A stretch of DNA of 64,000 nucleotides from JAYODZ01 sp965662735 (GTDB lineage: Bacteria; Pseudomonadota; Alphaproteobacteria; RS24), in contig CBFIIU010000004.1 in the NCBI GenBank assembly GCA_965662735.1, forward strand, positions 1-64,000. The letters are read 5' to 3'. The notes under the pieces were generated by a model. It was not told the origin of the DNA, made no database searches, and saw only the letters and a program-made list of their open reading frames with translations. Shown here piece by piece: positions 50,879-60,526 of the stretch (position 1 is the first letter of the stretch; every line of letters begins with the position of its first letter). Both the position numbers and the translations under genes were made by a program.

Positions 50879-51338
50879 GGCGCGGCCAATCTTTTGTGCG
50901 AGTATTGCGAGCTTAATTTTAATAAGCTGTGGGTTTCGTGCGGTCTACCAAAATGGTCAAGCAAGCCAAGCCATTGTCTCGCAGATGCGGGTCAACGGAT
51001 CGGATCTATGTGCCGACGCGCTTTCGACCACCTTGGTGAAGCGTGACGATAGCCCGATCAGTATCGCTTTGCGGGTGACAGAAAAATTAAATGAAGAAAA
51101 TATTGGCGCCGACCGCGAAGCCGCCCGATTAACCTTGAGCGTGCAAACCGACTATGAAATTCAGCATCGTGATCGCGATCAGGTGGAGCGGGGCAGCACG
51201 CTTCGTACCCGCACCTTCACAAAGCCTGCGTCTGAGTTAGACGAGACGCTTGAAACAGAGAATGCGGCGCGCACCGTTTGCAGTGCAATCGCCTTAGATA
51301 TTCAAAACGCGGTCGAGCGGGTCGCGCCGTCGAAATAA
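50823..51338 (+). CDS. lptE: LPS-assembly lipoprotein LptE
   Basis: About 171 residues if it starts at the TTG at 50823, 56 bp inside leuS; no ATG or GTG lies closer to the signal peptide, so the start is uncertain. The hydrophobic segment PIFCASIASLILISC ends in a lipobox, and CGFRAVYQNGQ follows, the LptE opening. LRVTEKLNEENIGADREAARL and RTRTFTKPASELDETLETENA match the beta strands and variable loop of the family. It plugs LptD in the outer membrane. leuS-lptE-holA is a conserved order. Confidence 0.85.
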   Translation: MSKPLLSLDASSISSLRDKARPIFCASIASLILISCGFRAVYQNGQASQAIVSQMRVNGSDLCADALSTTLVKRDDSPISIALRVTEKLNEENIGADREAARLTLSVQTDYEIQHRDRDQVERGSTLRTRTFTKPASELDETLETENAARTVCSAIALDIQNAVERVAPSK

Positions 51339-51365
51339 TCTGCAGGTGATCGGCGCGATAAGGAA

Positions 51366-52397
51366 ATGAAATTAAGTGTCGCTAAAGTTGGCCCGTTTCT
51401 GAAGGGCCTCTCCACAAAGGCCTGCGGCGGAAAAGTTTTCTTGCTCTACGGTCCCGATCAGGGCGCCGTTACAGAAGCCGGACGCGCCATCAGCCAAAGT
51501 TTTTTAGGTGGCGAGCCCGATCCTTTGCAGCGGGTCGACTGGTCATCGCAAGAGCTTACCCATGACGGGCAATTATCCGACGAAGCCGCTGCCCTGCCGA
51601 TGTTTGGGGGCGCCAAGCTCATTCGGATCCGCGGTACGGGCGAAGCCGTCAAAAAAAATGTGACACAATATTTGAACGCCGGCACACAAGAAGAATGCTG
51701 TGTGATCATCGAGGCGGGAAGCCTCACACCGGCCGATGCGTTACGTAAGCTCATCGAGGGCAATGATGGGGCCATGGCGCTGCCCTTTTTTGAAGCCGAT
51801 GCGCGAGAAATTGCCCAGTTGATCCAAGAATTGGTCGAGCAAGACAAAATGCGGATTGAACATGCAGCCTTGGCCAGTCTCGCCAGCCTGCTCGGCACTG
51901 ATCGCGGAATTGTCCGGCGCGAGATTGAACGGCTGATCTTATTCAAAGGCTCTGAGGGGCTAATTACGCTCGATGATGTCGAGCAAGCCATGTTGGACCA
52001 AAGCCATGCGGGGCTCGATAGCCTCGTTGATGCGGTAGCGTTGGGGCAGACGGATGAAGCCGATCGGCTTTGGGGTCGGCTCAGCTTGACCGGAACGCGG
52101 CCCGAAGCAGCGCTGGCCGCCTTGCGACGACATTTCCATAATTTGCACCAGACTTTGGGCCTAACCCAAAGCGGCGCCCCTCTGGAGGATGCGTTGAAAA
52201 CGGCCTTTCGGCCGCCTTTACATTTTAAGCGACGCCCCTTGGTTGAACGACAATGTCGGCTTTGGTCCTCGGGTAAAATTGAGACGGCTCTTGAGATTGT
52301 GCAAGCGACCGATCTGGCCTGCCGACAGACAGGGGCACGCGCTGAGACCCAGTTTTCCTATAGTTTATTGCGACTATCGCGCGGAGCGCAGCGATAA
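51366..52397 (+). CDS. holA: DNA polymerase III delta subunit
   Basis: 343 residues. KVFLLYGPDQGAVTEAGRAIS is the N-terminal opening of HolA, and the remaining domains include LPMFGGAKLIRIRG, LTPADALRKLIEGNDGAMALPFFE, LGTDRGIVRREIERLILF and ALAALRRHFHNLHQ. Wrench subunit that opens the sliding clamp during loading. An AAGGA-type site precedes the ATG. It converges with parB, 5 bp apart. Confidence 0.93.
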   Translation: MKLSVAKVGPFLKGLSTKACGGKVFLLYGPDQGAVTEAGRAISQSFLGGEPDPLQRVDWSSQELTHDGQLSDEAAALPMFGGAKLIRIRGTGEAVKKNVTQYLNAGTQEECCVIIEAGSLTPADALRKLIEGNDGAMALPFFEADAREIAQLIQELVEQDKMRIEHAALASLASLLGTDRGIVRREIERLILFKGSEGLITLDDVEQAMLDQSHAGLDSLVDAVALGQTDEADRLWGRLSLTGTRPEAALAALRRHFHNLHQTLGLTQSGAPLEDALKTAFRPPLHFKRRPLVERQCRLWSSGKIETALEIVQATDLACRQTGARAETQFSYSLLRLSRGAQR

Positions 52398-52402
52398 TAA
52401 GG

Positions 52403-53344
52403 CTAGCCTTCCAGCAACCGCCGAATGACATCATCAAGTTGTTCAAGTGTTTTATACTGGATCGCCAATCGGCCACCCGCCTCGCCATGATCGATCGACA
52501 CCGCCAAACCTAAGCCATCCGCGAGCGTTTTTTCGAGCGCCCGCGTATCCGCGTCTTTTTCGACGTCCCGCTTCGGCGAGGCGGCTTTCGAGGACGGCGC
52601 GCCAGAGACGAGTTTTTCAACCGCGCGGACACTCAACCCCTCAGCAATAATTCGCTGGGCAATTGCCAACGCATCAGCGACCCCAATTAATGCGCGCGCG
52701 TGTCCTGCGGATATTTTATTCTCTTCAACGAGGTGGCGAACCTCTGGCGGCAGCGCCATTAAACGAAGTGTGTTGGCAACATGGCTTCTGCTTTTTCCAA
52801 TGGTGCTCGCCAAGGCCTCTTGGGTGTAATCAAACTCGTCCATTAAACGCGCGAAGGCTTGCGCCTCTTCAATCGGGTTCAGATCGCTGCGTTGAACATT
52901 TTCAACGATACCAATTTCCAGCGCTTGCTGATCATTAGCTGTGCTTAAGATAACCGGCACATCATGAAGGCCCGCACGTTGCGCAGCGCGCCAACGCCGC
53001 TCACCCGCCAAAATCTCATAGCCATCTGACACCGCTCGGACAAGGAGGGGTTGTATAATTCCCTGCTGTTTCAATGACTTAGCAAGTTCATCCAATTCTT
53101 GATCGGGAAAAGATCGGCGCGGCTGGAACTGTCCGGGCCGCAATTGGTCTAGCCCCAGACGCAGCACCCGCGCGCCGGCGGAGGCATCACCGGGCGCCTC
53201 GCTTGATGTCGACGTCAGTGCGGAAGGCGATGCCGAATTGGGCGATGAAATCGGTGATGAAGTCGGTGATGAGGCAACGTCTGGAACCTCACCAATTAAG
53301 GCAGAAAGCCCTCGCCCTAAACCTCGAGACTTTGCTTTACTCAT
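52403..53344 (-). CDS. parB: Chromosome-partitioning protein ParB
   Basis: 313 residues. RGLGRGLSALIG at the N-terminus is the ParA-contacting motif. The CTPase fold has LRPGQFQPRRSF, PLLVRAVSDGYEILAGERRWRAAQ (CTP-binding box) and ENVQRSDLNPIEEAQAF. The helix-turn-helix (YTQEALASTIGKSRSHVANTLRLM) recognises parS, and two perfect parS sites lie 1.5 and 3.5 kb away. The start overlaps the parA stop by 4 bp. Confidence 0.97.
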   Translation of the reverse strand: MSKAKSRGLGRGLSALIGEVPDVASSPTSSPISSPNSASPSALTSTSSEAPGDASAGARVLRLGLDQLRPGQFQPRRSFPDQELDELAKSLKQQGIIQPLLVRAVSDGYEILAGERRWRAAQRAGLHDVPVILSTANDQQALEIGIVENVQRSDLNPIEEAQAFARLMDEFDYTQEALASTIGKSRSHVANTLRLMALPPEVRHLVEENKISAGHARALIGVADALAIAQRIIAEGLSVRAVEKLVSGAPSSKAASPKRDVEKDADTRALEKTLADGLGLAVSIDHGEAGGRLAIQYKTLEQLDDVIRRLLEG

Positions 53345-54219
53345 TGTGCACTTTCTCCCGATCCCGCAACCAAATCAGCTCCAGCGGATTGCGCCATCGT
53401 TTCGCTGGCCGGACCCCGTTCGCGCCGAACCAGCTCAGAGGCCAATTTCATATAGGCAATGCTGCCACTGCATTTATGATCATATAATAAAGCGGGCTTA
53501 CCGTGGGACGGCGCCTCGGATAGGCGAACATTTCGAGGGATCAATGTCTCATAGACCTTGGCTCCAAAATGCTTGCGCACATCTTCCTCGACCTGAACCG
53601 ATAAATTATTTCGCGGGTCGTGCATGGTGAGAACAATGCCCTGAATATCGAGCTGCGGGTTGAGCGCGTTTTGAACATATTGGATGGTTGAAACCAATTG
53701 GCTCAACCCCTCAAGAGCAAAATACTCACATTGCAAGGGCACGAGAACCGCATTCGCACAGACCAGCGCATTCAGCGTCAGCATGTTTAAAGACGGTGGG
53801 CAATCAATAAACACATATTTATACCGCGCATGAAGGTCGGTGAAATCGGCCAGCCGATCTTTTAAAGCAAAAAGCCGCCGAGCATTTTCCGCCAGCTCAA
53901 CCTCAATACCCAATAAATCCATGCTTGCCGGAACCAAATCAAGACCCGGAACCAATGTCGGTATTTTAGCCTGCGCCAGGCCCACTTCGCCCAAAAGCAC
54001 CTCGAAGCTTGTGGTTGTGCGCTGCTCGGGCGGCACCCCTAATCCGGTGCTGGCATTTCCCTGCGGATCGAGATCGATCACCAAAACGGGCTCGCCAATG
54101 GCGGCCAGCGCCGTCGCCAAATTAATCGCCGTTGTGGTTTTTCCGACGCCGCCCTTTTGGTTGGCAATCGCAAACACGCGTGAAGCTGTTCCGGGGGCTG
54201 GCTGAGATGGTTCCGTCAT
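53341..54219 (-). CDS. parA: Chromosome-partitioning ATPase ParA
   Basis: 292 residues. The deviant Walker A motif NQKGGVGKTTTAINL sits at about residues 20-34, then LVIDLDPQGNASTGLG, FIDCPPSLNMLTLNAL and VLVPLQCEYFALEGLSQL. ATP-dependent DNA binding drives movement of the ParB-parS complex. About 40 bp separate it from rsmG, which lies upstream on the same strand. Confidence 0.97.
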   Translation of the reverse strand: MTEPSQPAPGTASRVFAIANQKGGVGKTTTAINLATALAAIGEPVLVIDLDPQGNASTGLGVPPEQRTTTSFEVLLGEVGLAQAKIPTLVPGLDLVPASMDLLGIEVELAENARRLFALKDRLADFTDLHARYKYVFIDCPPSLNMLTLNALVCANAVLVPLQCEYFALEGLSQLVSTIQYVQNALNPQLDIQGIVLTMHDPRNNLSVQVEEDVRKHFGAKVYETLIPRNVRLSEAPSHGKPALLYDHKCSGSIAYMKLASELVRRERGPASETMAQSAGADLVAGSGESAQ

Positions 54220-54259
54220 ATCGTCATCATATAGAAATCAAGCGTAAATCACAGCAGTT

Positions 54260-54892
54260 TTAGACATTTTCGAGAGCGCGAGGCGAAATTTGTGTGAATT
54301 TTAAGATGCGCGCCTCCGGATCGGTTCGACTTTGAATAGCCTCATAGCTCAGAACCCAATGCCGTGCACAGGCCGCCAATTCCGCTTCCCATTCCCGCCC
54401 CTTCGGAAAAAGACCAAGCGTTCCGGGGTTAAAAAACGGCTGGCTTAAAGCCAATAATTTATCCAACGCCGTCAAAGCGCGCGCCGAAACAATGGAGACA
54501 GGGCCAATATCGGCATCCGACAGCGTTTCCGCCCGCGCACAAATGACCTGAGCCGCACAGCCTGTTTCGCGAATAACTGTGCGCATAAAAGCTGCTTTTT
54601 TCTGATCACTCTCAACCAAGGTCACGGCGCCCGAAAATCCAGCCATCGCCACCACTAACCCCGGAAAACCCGCGCCACTGCCCAAGTCAAGCCAAGTGCC
54701 CGAGCGTTCTTCCGTGAGCGCCAAAAGTTGATAGGAGTCCGCCATATGCCGCTCCCATAAATGCGGCAAACTCGCCGGGCTCACAAGGTTGATCTTGGAC
54801 TGCCATTTTCGCAGTAGCCCTTCGTAAATCACCAAGCGCTGCATTGTTTCACGTGAAACACCATAATCGCGTTGAAACTGGTCAGCACTCAT
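54260..54892 (-). CDS. rsmG: 16S rRNA (guanine-527-N7)-methyltransferase
   Basis: 210 residues. WQSKINLVSPASLPHLWERHMADSYQLL and WLDLGSGAGFPGLVVA (SAM loop) with LVESDQKKAAFMRTV are diagnostic. Its loss gives low-level streptomycin resistance in other bacteria. The codons for GVSRETMQ near the N-terminus are encoded by a perfect parS site. It lies between mnmG and parA on the same strand. Confidence 0.96.
   Translation of the reverse strand: MSADQFQRDYGVSRETMQRLVIYEGLLRKWQSKINLVSPASLPHLWERHMADSYQLLALTEERSGTWLDLGSGAGFPGLVVAMAGFSGAVTLVESDQKKAAFMRTVIRETGCAAQVICARAETLSDADIGPVSIVSARALTALDKLLALSQPFFNPGTLGLFPKGREWEAELAACARHWVLSYEAIQSRTDPEARILKFTQISPRALENV
54845..54860. promoter_or_regulatory. parS site 1, inside rsmG
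   Basis: TGTTTCACGTGAAACA, the exact 16-bp palindromic parS consensus, bound by ParB. It lies within the coding start of rsmG, 0.6 kb from parA. Confidence 0.95.
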
Positions 54893-54913
54893 TACTTCTA
54901 CTCAAAACGGGAT

Positions 54914-56773
54914 TTACTCAGCCGCCACCGACTTTTTCTTGGCAATATGCAGCAATTGGGTCAGCGCAGCAGGCGTCATCCCGTCGAGGCGCGCCGCCTG
55001 CCCCAATGTGGTGGGTCGCGCCGCGGATAATTTCTGGCGCACCTCTGTGGCTAGCCCGGCAATGGCCATATAGTCAATATCGGTCGGGAGCAGGAAGTTT
55101 TCATCCCGTCGAAAAGCCGCGATATCGGATTTTTGCCGGTCGAGATACCCCGCATATTGCGCATCGGTCTCAATTTGTGTCCGTACGGACGGGCTCCATC
55201 CGTTAATATCAGGCCAAATCTCAGCCAATTGCTCGAAGGAAATATCAGGATAGGCCAATAGGTCAAAAATCGACCGACGAACGCCGTCCGCATTAATCCG
55301 TAAGCCAAATTGGGCCGCTTCATTGGGGGTCAGCGTACAGGCCAGCGCCCGCTGCCGCGCCGCCTCTAAGAGGCCCATTTTATCACGATATGCGTTGAGA
55401 CGCGTCGATCCGACCAAACCAAGCGCCGCCCCTTTCTCGGTCAGCCTTTGATCGGCATTATCGGCCCGTAAACTCAGCCGATACTCGGCCCGCGCGGTAA
55501 ACATGCGATAGGGCTCGCTTACACCGCGGGTCACCAGATCATCGATCATGACGCCAATATAGGCCTCAGCACGATCAAAAACCGCCCCATCCTGTCCGCC
55601 AGCGCGACGCGCGGCGTTTAGACCTGCAACCAACCCTTGGCCAGCCGCCTCTTCATAGCCAGTTGTGCCATTAATTTGCCCAGCGAGAAACAGACCGCCG
55701 ACCCTTTTGCACTCCAGCGTCGGATATAATTCGCGCGGATCCACATAGTCATATTCAATAGCGTATCCGTGGCGCAGAATGGTTACATTTTCAAGGCCAG
55801 GGATGGTTTTGATCGCTGCCTCTTGAATATAGGCTGGCATTGAGGTCGAAATGCCATTGGGGTAAACCGTCGGATCATCGAGCCCTTCCGGCTCTAGAAA
55901 AATTTGGTGCCGCATGCGATCAGGAAAACGCGCCACCTTATCTTCGATTGAGGGGCAATAACGCGGCCCAACCCCGGAAATTTGACCCGAATAAACGGGA
56001 GATTTCTGTATATTTTCCGCAATAATGGCAATGGTTTCCTCTGTCGTACTGGTAATATGACAGATCGTCTGCGGCGTTGTTATACGTTCGGTCAGAAAGG
56101 AGAAGGGTGTGGGCGGATCATCCGAAGGCTGCTCTTCAAGCCGACTTGTATCAATGGTGCGGCCATCCAAACGCGCCGGTGTCCCTGTTTTTAAGCGCCC
56201 GAGGCGCAATCCCATTGCATAAAGCCGTTGCGATAACTTCTTGGCCGGGGCCTCGCCATGCCGCCCCGCTGGTATGCGTTCCGTACCAAGATGAATGAGC
56301 CCATCGAGAAAGGTCCCGGTGGTCAAAACCACCTGGCCCGTGGCATAGGTTTGACCCTCCGCCGTCACCACGCCGGTAACCCGATCCTCAGAAATGGTGA
56401 TATCTTCAACAGCACCTTCGATCACCGTTAAATTCTCGGTCTCGGTGATGGCGGCCTGCATCGCCTCCCGATACAATTTCCGATCGGCCTGAGCCCGAGG
56501 CCCTCGCACGGCCGGTCCTTTTCTCCGATTGAGCAAGCGAAATTGAATACCGGCTTGGTCGGCAACCCGACCCATATATCCATCAAGCGCGTCGATCTCG
56601 CGCACCAAATGCCCCTTTCCAACCCCACCAATGGCTGGGTTGCACGACATCTCGCCAATGGTCGCATATTTGTGGGTCAGCAAAAGCGTGCGCGCACCGG
56701 CACGCGCGGCTGCGCCCGCTGCTTCACAGCCCGCATGACCCCCGCCAATAACAATCACATCCCATTTATGTTG
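54914..56773 (-). CDS. mnmG: tRNA uridine-5-carboxymethylaminomethyl modification enzyme MnmG (GidA)
   Basis: About 619 residues from the ATG at 56773 (MQHKWDVIVIGGG); the frame is open 19 codons further. FAD motif VIGGGHAGCEAAGAAARAG at about residues 9-27, then NPAIGGVGKGHLVREIDALDG and RNRRKGPAVRGPRAQADR-like LLNRRKGPAVRGPRAQAD. ECKRVGGLFLAGQINGTTGYEEAAGQGLVAG is the second conserved FAD region. Works with MnmE on the wobble uridine. Confidence 0.97.
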   Translation of the reverse strand, partial: QHKWDVIVIGGGHAGCEAAGAAARAGARTLLLTHKYATIGEMSCNPAIGGVGKGHLVREIDALDGYMGRVADQAGIQFRLLNRRKGPAVRGPRAQADRKLYREAMQAAITETENLTVIEGAVEDITISEDRVTGVVTAEGQTYATGQVVLTTGTFLDGLIHLGTERIPAGRHGEAPAKKLSQRLYAMGLRLGRLKTGTPARLDGRTIDTSRLEEQPSDDPPTPFSFLTERITTPQTICHITSTTEETIAIIAENIQKSPVYSGQISGVGPRYCPSIEDKVARFPDRMRHQIFLEPEGLDDPTVYPNGISTSMPAYIQEAAIKTIPGLENVTILRHGYAIEYDYVDPRELYPTLECKRVGGLFLAGQINGTTGYEEAAGQGLVAGLNAARRAGGQDGAVFDRAEAYIGVMIDDLVTRGVSEPYRMFTARAEYRLSLRADNADQRLTEKGAALGLVGSTRLNAYRDKMGLLEAARQRALACTLTPNEAAQFGLRINADGVRRSIFDLLAYPDISFEQLAEIWPDINGWSPSVRTQIETDAQYAGYLDRQKSDIAAFRRDENFLLPTDIDYMAIAGLATEVRQKLSAARPTTLGQAARLDGMTPAALTQLLHIAKKKSVAAE

Positions 56774-56875
56774 CATGTCTTCGCGCCTACCCGCACCTTC
56801 TCGTTCGTACCCGAATAGACCTTTGTCCACTTTTCTTCAAGACCCGTTCAAACAAAAGCGACAATCAAACTTAAA

Positions 56876-56891
56876 TGTTTCACGTGAAACA
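56876..56891. promoter_or_regulatory. parS site 2, mnmE-mnmG spacer
   Basis: A second exact TGTTTCACGTGAAACA palindrome, 2.0 kb from the first, between the mnmE stop and the mnmG start. Confidence 0.96.
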
Positions 56892-56945
56892 CATTAAGTC
56901 AGGACATTATCCGAGACATAAACCGCGCCAATGCGATTTCAGTAT

Positions 56946-58301
56946 CTATTTACCAATACAAAAATCATTGAAAACAACATCCAATAAGGCCTCCACGTCA
57001 ACCTTCCCAGTGATGCGCCCCAAGGCGCGGCTTGCCAAACGCACATCTTCGGCGGCCAATTCCAGCGCAGGCGCTGCAAATGCGCGATCGAGATGATCGA
57101 CCGCCTCCTGAAGGGCCTGTCGGTGACGCAATCGGGTCATGACAGGTCGATCGCTTACGCCATATTGGCGAGCGATTTGCTGTTCGAGTGCCGCCAATAA
57201 GTCCGAAACGCCCGCCCCCGTTCTCACCGAAATCACGTGATCGATCGATTTCCCATTCCGATTAACCTTCTGATCCTGCGCAACCCCCTGATCCGCCAAA
57301 TCAGATTTATTGACGACCCATAAATCGCCCTCTTGCAATAGGTCAAAATCCGATTGGTCCACGCTCAAGGCATCGGGGGCCGTAACCAAAATACGCAACT
57401 CCGCCTCTCGGGCGCGGCGTCGAGCGCGGCGCACCCCCTCAACCTCGACATCCGTCTCTCCCTCGCGCAGGCCCGCTGTGTCCGCCAGGCGCACCGGCAC
57501 ACCCGCAAGGCGTAACGCCACCTCCACCACATCTCGGGTTGTGCCTGCTTCGGGCGACACGATGGCCGCCTCGACGCTTGTTAAGCTATTGATTAAACTA
57601 GATTTTCCTGCATTGGGGGGGCCAATAATTGCCACCGAAACCCCATCGCGAAGCCGCTCTCCGCGCGACTCCGCGAGATGGGCATGCATGGCAGCCAGAG
57701 TGTCCCGCAGGCCGTCTAGCGCCGAAGCGCCCAAGCCCCCTGGCAAATCCTCCTCGGCAAATTCTATATCCGCCTCAATATGGGCCAGAGAGGTGGTCAG
57801 CGTGTTGCGCCAACGCTCATAAATTTCGCCCAAAGCCCCCTGCATTTGGCGCAGGGCCTGCTGTTGCTGGCCCTCGGTCTCGGCATCGATCAGATCAGCT
57901 ATGCCTTCGGCAGCGGTTAAGTCCATCCGACCATTTAACACCGCCTGACGCGAAAATGCTCCCGGTTCGGCGGGCGATAAACCTGAAATCGACCCTAACG
58001 CCGTCAAAACACTATCGGCAACGGCGACCCCACCATGCACATGAAACTCTGCACAATCCTCACCCGTGAAGCTGCGCGGACCAGGCATCCACAACACCAA
58101 CGCCTCATCGAGCACCGCGCCGGAGTTCGGATCTTTCAGACGTCGCAGGCTCGCCCGCCGCGGCGCCGGCATGCGATCTTCAGCTCCTCCACATAAAGCC
58201 AATACCGCCGCTCCCGCTTGCGGGCCGCTGACCCGAATTACCGCGAGCGCGCCCCGACCGGCTGGCGTTGCCAAAGCAAATATTGTTTCACCTGCCTGCA
58301 T
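56946..58301 (-). CDS. mnmE: tRNA modification GTPase MnmE
   Basis: 451 residues. The N-terminal formyl-THF-binding domain opens TIFALATPAGRGALAVIRVSG, then FTGEDCAEFHVHGG. The G domain has GPPNAGKSSLIN (G1), TTRDVVEV (G2), DTAGLRE (G3) and VNKSDL (G4). The C-terminus FCIGK is the conserved CxGK. Partner of MnmG, encoded 173 bp downstream. Confidence 0.97.
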   Translation of the reverse strand: MQAGETIFALATPAGRGALAVIRVSGPQAGAAVLALCGGAEDRMPAPRRASLRRLKDPNSGAVLDEALVLWMPGPRSFTGEDCAEFHVHGGVAVADSVLTALGSISGLSPAEPGAFSRQAVLNGRMDLTAAEGIADLIDAETEGQQQQALRQMQGALGEIYERWRNTLTTSLAHIEADIEFAEEDLPGGLGASALDGLRDTLAAMHAHLAESRGERLRDGVSVAIIGPPNAGKSSLINSLTSVEAAIVSPEAGTTRDVVEVALRLAGVPVRLADTAGLREGETDVEVEGVRRARRRAREAELRILVTAPDALSVDQSDFDLLQEGDLWVVNKSDLADQGVAQDQKVNRNGKSIDHVISVRTGAGVSDLLAALEQQIARQYGVSDRPVMTRLRHRQALQEAVDHLDRAFAAPALELAAEDVRLASRALGRITGKVDVEALLDVVFNDFCIGK

Positions 58302-58400
58302 CAGTTGGCATTATACTCCCTGTTTCTCCGACCCCGATTTTGACGTGCCCCATAGGGGCGCTCGACGACAGGTCACATCGTTCTATGTTAGGGTCTTATC

Positions 58401-60434
58401 ATGCCTGCTGAAAATCTTCTACGCTTTGAAACCAGCCCCTATCTGCAACAGCACGCAGACAACCCAGTGCATTGGGCGCCTTGGGGGGCCGAGGCGCTTG
58501 AAGAAGCACGCGCCCACAACAAACCGATTTTACTGTCGATTGGCTATGCCGCTTGTCATTGGTGCCATGTGATGGCGCATGAAAGTTTTGAAGATGCTGA
58601 AACAGCGGCGCTAATGAACCAGCATTTTGTTTGCGTAAAAGTAGATCGTGAAGAACGCCCCGATATTGACGATCTCTACATGACCGCCCTCAGCCTGATG
58701 GGCGAACAAGGGGGGTGGCCGCTCACCATGTTTTTAGATGCGCAAGGCCAGCCTTTCTGGGGGGGCACCTATTTCCCAAAATCGCCCAGCCATGGCCGCC
58801 CAGGCTTTGCCCAAGTGCTCGAAGCTGTTTCCGAAGCCTATCAGCAGGGCCACACCCAGATCGCGACCAACACGCAAGCCATCATGTCGGCGCTGCGCAA
58901 ACGATCGGCGGCGGCGACCACGGCGGACGGCGTTTCCCCGCAGCAGCCCAACATCGCGATGCGAAGTTTGGCCGGACATATTGATCGCGACAATGGTGGA
59001 TTTGGTGGCGCTCCGAAATTTCCGCAACCGGTTTTGTTTCACTTTCTCCTCGAACAGGCGCTGGTGGATGATGATGACGATGTGCGCATGTTGGTGCTCC
59101 ACACTTTGCGGCAAATCTGTCGCGGCGGCATCTATGATCATCTGGCGGGTGGCTTCGCGCGCTACACCGTTGATGCGCACTGGCTCATTCCGCATTTTGA
59201 AAAAATGCTTTATGACAATGCGCTTCTCATCTCTCTCCTCTGCCTCGCCTGGCAAAATACGCAAGAGGATCTGTTCAAACATCGTATCGCCGACACCATT
59301 CAATGGCTGATCGACGATATGCGCCTCGCCTCAGGCGGTTTGGCCGCCAGCCGCGACGCGGACAGCGAAACCGAAACGGGCGAGAGCGCCGAGGGCGCCT
59401 TCTACGTGTGGAGTGCGCATGCGCTCTCAATGGCCCTGGGCGACAGAGCGCCCGACTTTGCCCACGCCTATGGGTGCACGACGGACGGGAATTTTGAAGG
59501 CCAAAACATTCTCAACCGATTACAGGCGGAAAACGATGACGAGACCGCATTTAAAGCCGACCGCGAAAAATTATTAGCGGTCCGCGCGCATCGGTCGTCG
59601 CCCGCCCGCGATGACAAAATATTAGCCGATTGGAATGGCATGACCATTAGCGCGCTTGTGCACGCCAGCGATATGTTCAATCGTCCAGATTGGCGCGAGC
59701 ACGCGGAAACACTTTTTGCGGACATCTGCCGCGAGCTGTACCGAGATAACGGCTTGCGGCACAGCGCCTGCGCGGGACGCGTCATGACACTTGGTCTGGG
59801 CGACGACTATGTTCATATGATCACAGCCGCGCTCTGGCTCTACGCCGCGACGGGCGAGCATCGCTATATGCAATGGGCCAAGCTTTGGGTCGAGGAATTC
59901 GACGCAGCCCATCTCGTTGATCACGCCTATATTAATAGCCCACGTCACGCGCGTGATGTTCTCGTACATCACCGCCCCTCCCATGATGGGGCCACGCCCA
60001 GCTTGAACAATGCCGCGCTTTTTATGCTGCATTTATTCTATTTGCTGACGGGCGAGAAAACATTTGATGACAAAGCCGATCTGTTGGCCGGCCAGTTCAG
60101 CGGACAACTATCAACCCAATATCCGCAAATGCCCTTATTTTTACGGGCCAGCGCCTGGCGGCACAATAGCACGACGCTTGTGATTTTAGCGCCGACGCTC
60201 GACACAGACGCGCATCGACATTTGCGCCACATCGCGATCACACATATGGTTCGCGGCGTCGTGCTCTCATTGGCCGAAACCGACAGCCCCCAGCTTGATC
60301 AGCAGCACCTGGCCTATGGCAAAACATGTGTAAACGGCCAACCAACCGCCTATATTTGCCCAGCCGGGCGATGCCTCGCCCCCATCACCGATCCAGATGC
60401 GTTAAAAAAGACACTTCAAAAATTGAAAATTTAA
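58401..60434 (+). CDS. DUF255 thioredoxin-domain protein (YyaL/spermatogenesis-associated 20 family)
   Basis: 677 residues. The opening NLLRFETSPYLQQHADNPVHW and the CHWCHVMAHESFED motif (Cys52, Cys55) form the DUF255 thioredoxin-like domain, followed by GWPLTMFLDAQGQPFWGGTYFP and a long (alpha/alpha)-barrel-like C-terminus (HIDRDNGGFGGAPKFP, FEKMLYDNALLISLL). Family members occur from bacteria to humans, and their function is unclear. Divergent from mnmE, 99 bp apart. Confidence 0.93.
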   Translation: MPAENLLRFETSPYLQQHADNPVHWAPWGAEALEEARAHNKPILLSIGYAACHWCHVMAHESFEDAETAALMNQHFVCVKVDREERPDIDDLYMTALSLMGEQGGWPLTMFLDAQGQPFWGGTYFPKSPSHGRPGFAQVLEAVSEAYQQGHTQIATNTQAIMSALRKRSAAATTADGVSPQQPNIAMRSLAGHIDRDNGGFGGAPKFPQPVLFHFLLEQALVDDDDDVRMLVLHTLRQICRGGIYDHLAGGFARYTVDAHWLIPHFEKMLYDNALLISLLCLAWQNTQEDLFKHRIADTIQWLIDDMRLASGGLAASRDADSETETGESAEGAFYVWSAHALSMALGDRAPDFAHAYGCTTDGNFEGQNILNRLQAENDDETAFKADREKLLAVRAHRSSPARDDKILADWNGMTISALVHASDMFNRPDWREHAETLFADICRELYRDNGLRHSACAGRVMTLGLGDDYVHMITAALWLYAATGEHRYMQWAKLWVEEFDAAHLVDHAYINSPRHARDVLVHHRPSHDGATPSLNNAALFMLHLFYLLTGEKTFDDKADLLAGQFSGQLSTQYPQMPLFLRASAWRHNSTTLVILAPTLDTDAHRHLRHIAITHMVRGVVLSLAETDSPQLDQQHLAYGKTCVNGQPTAYICPAGRCLAPITDPDALKKTLQKLKI

Positions 60435-60526
60435 GAGCACACTTCTTTTTGGACTTTTTCCAAACCTCGATCACTCGCGCCGTCGGCGCTGACGGCGTTG
60501 ACATCTAAAGCACTAGGGAGCCCATT

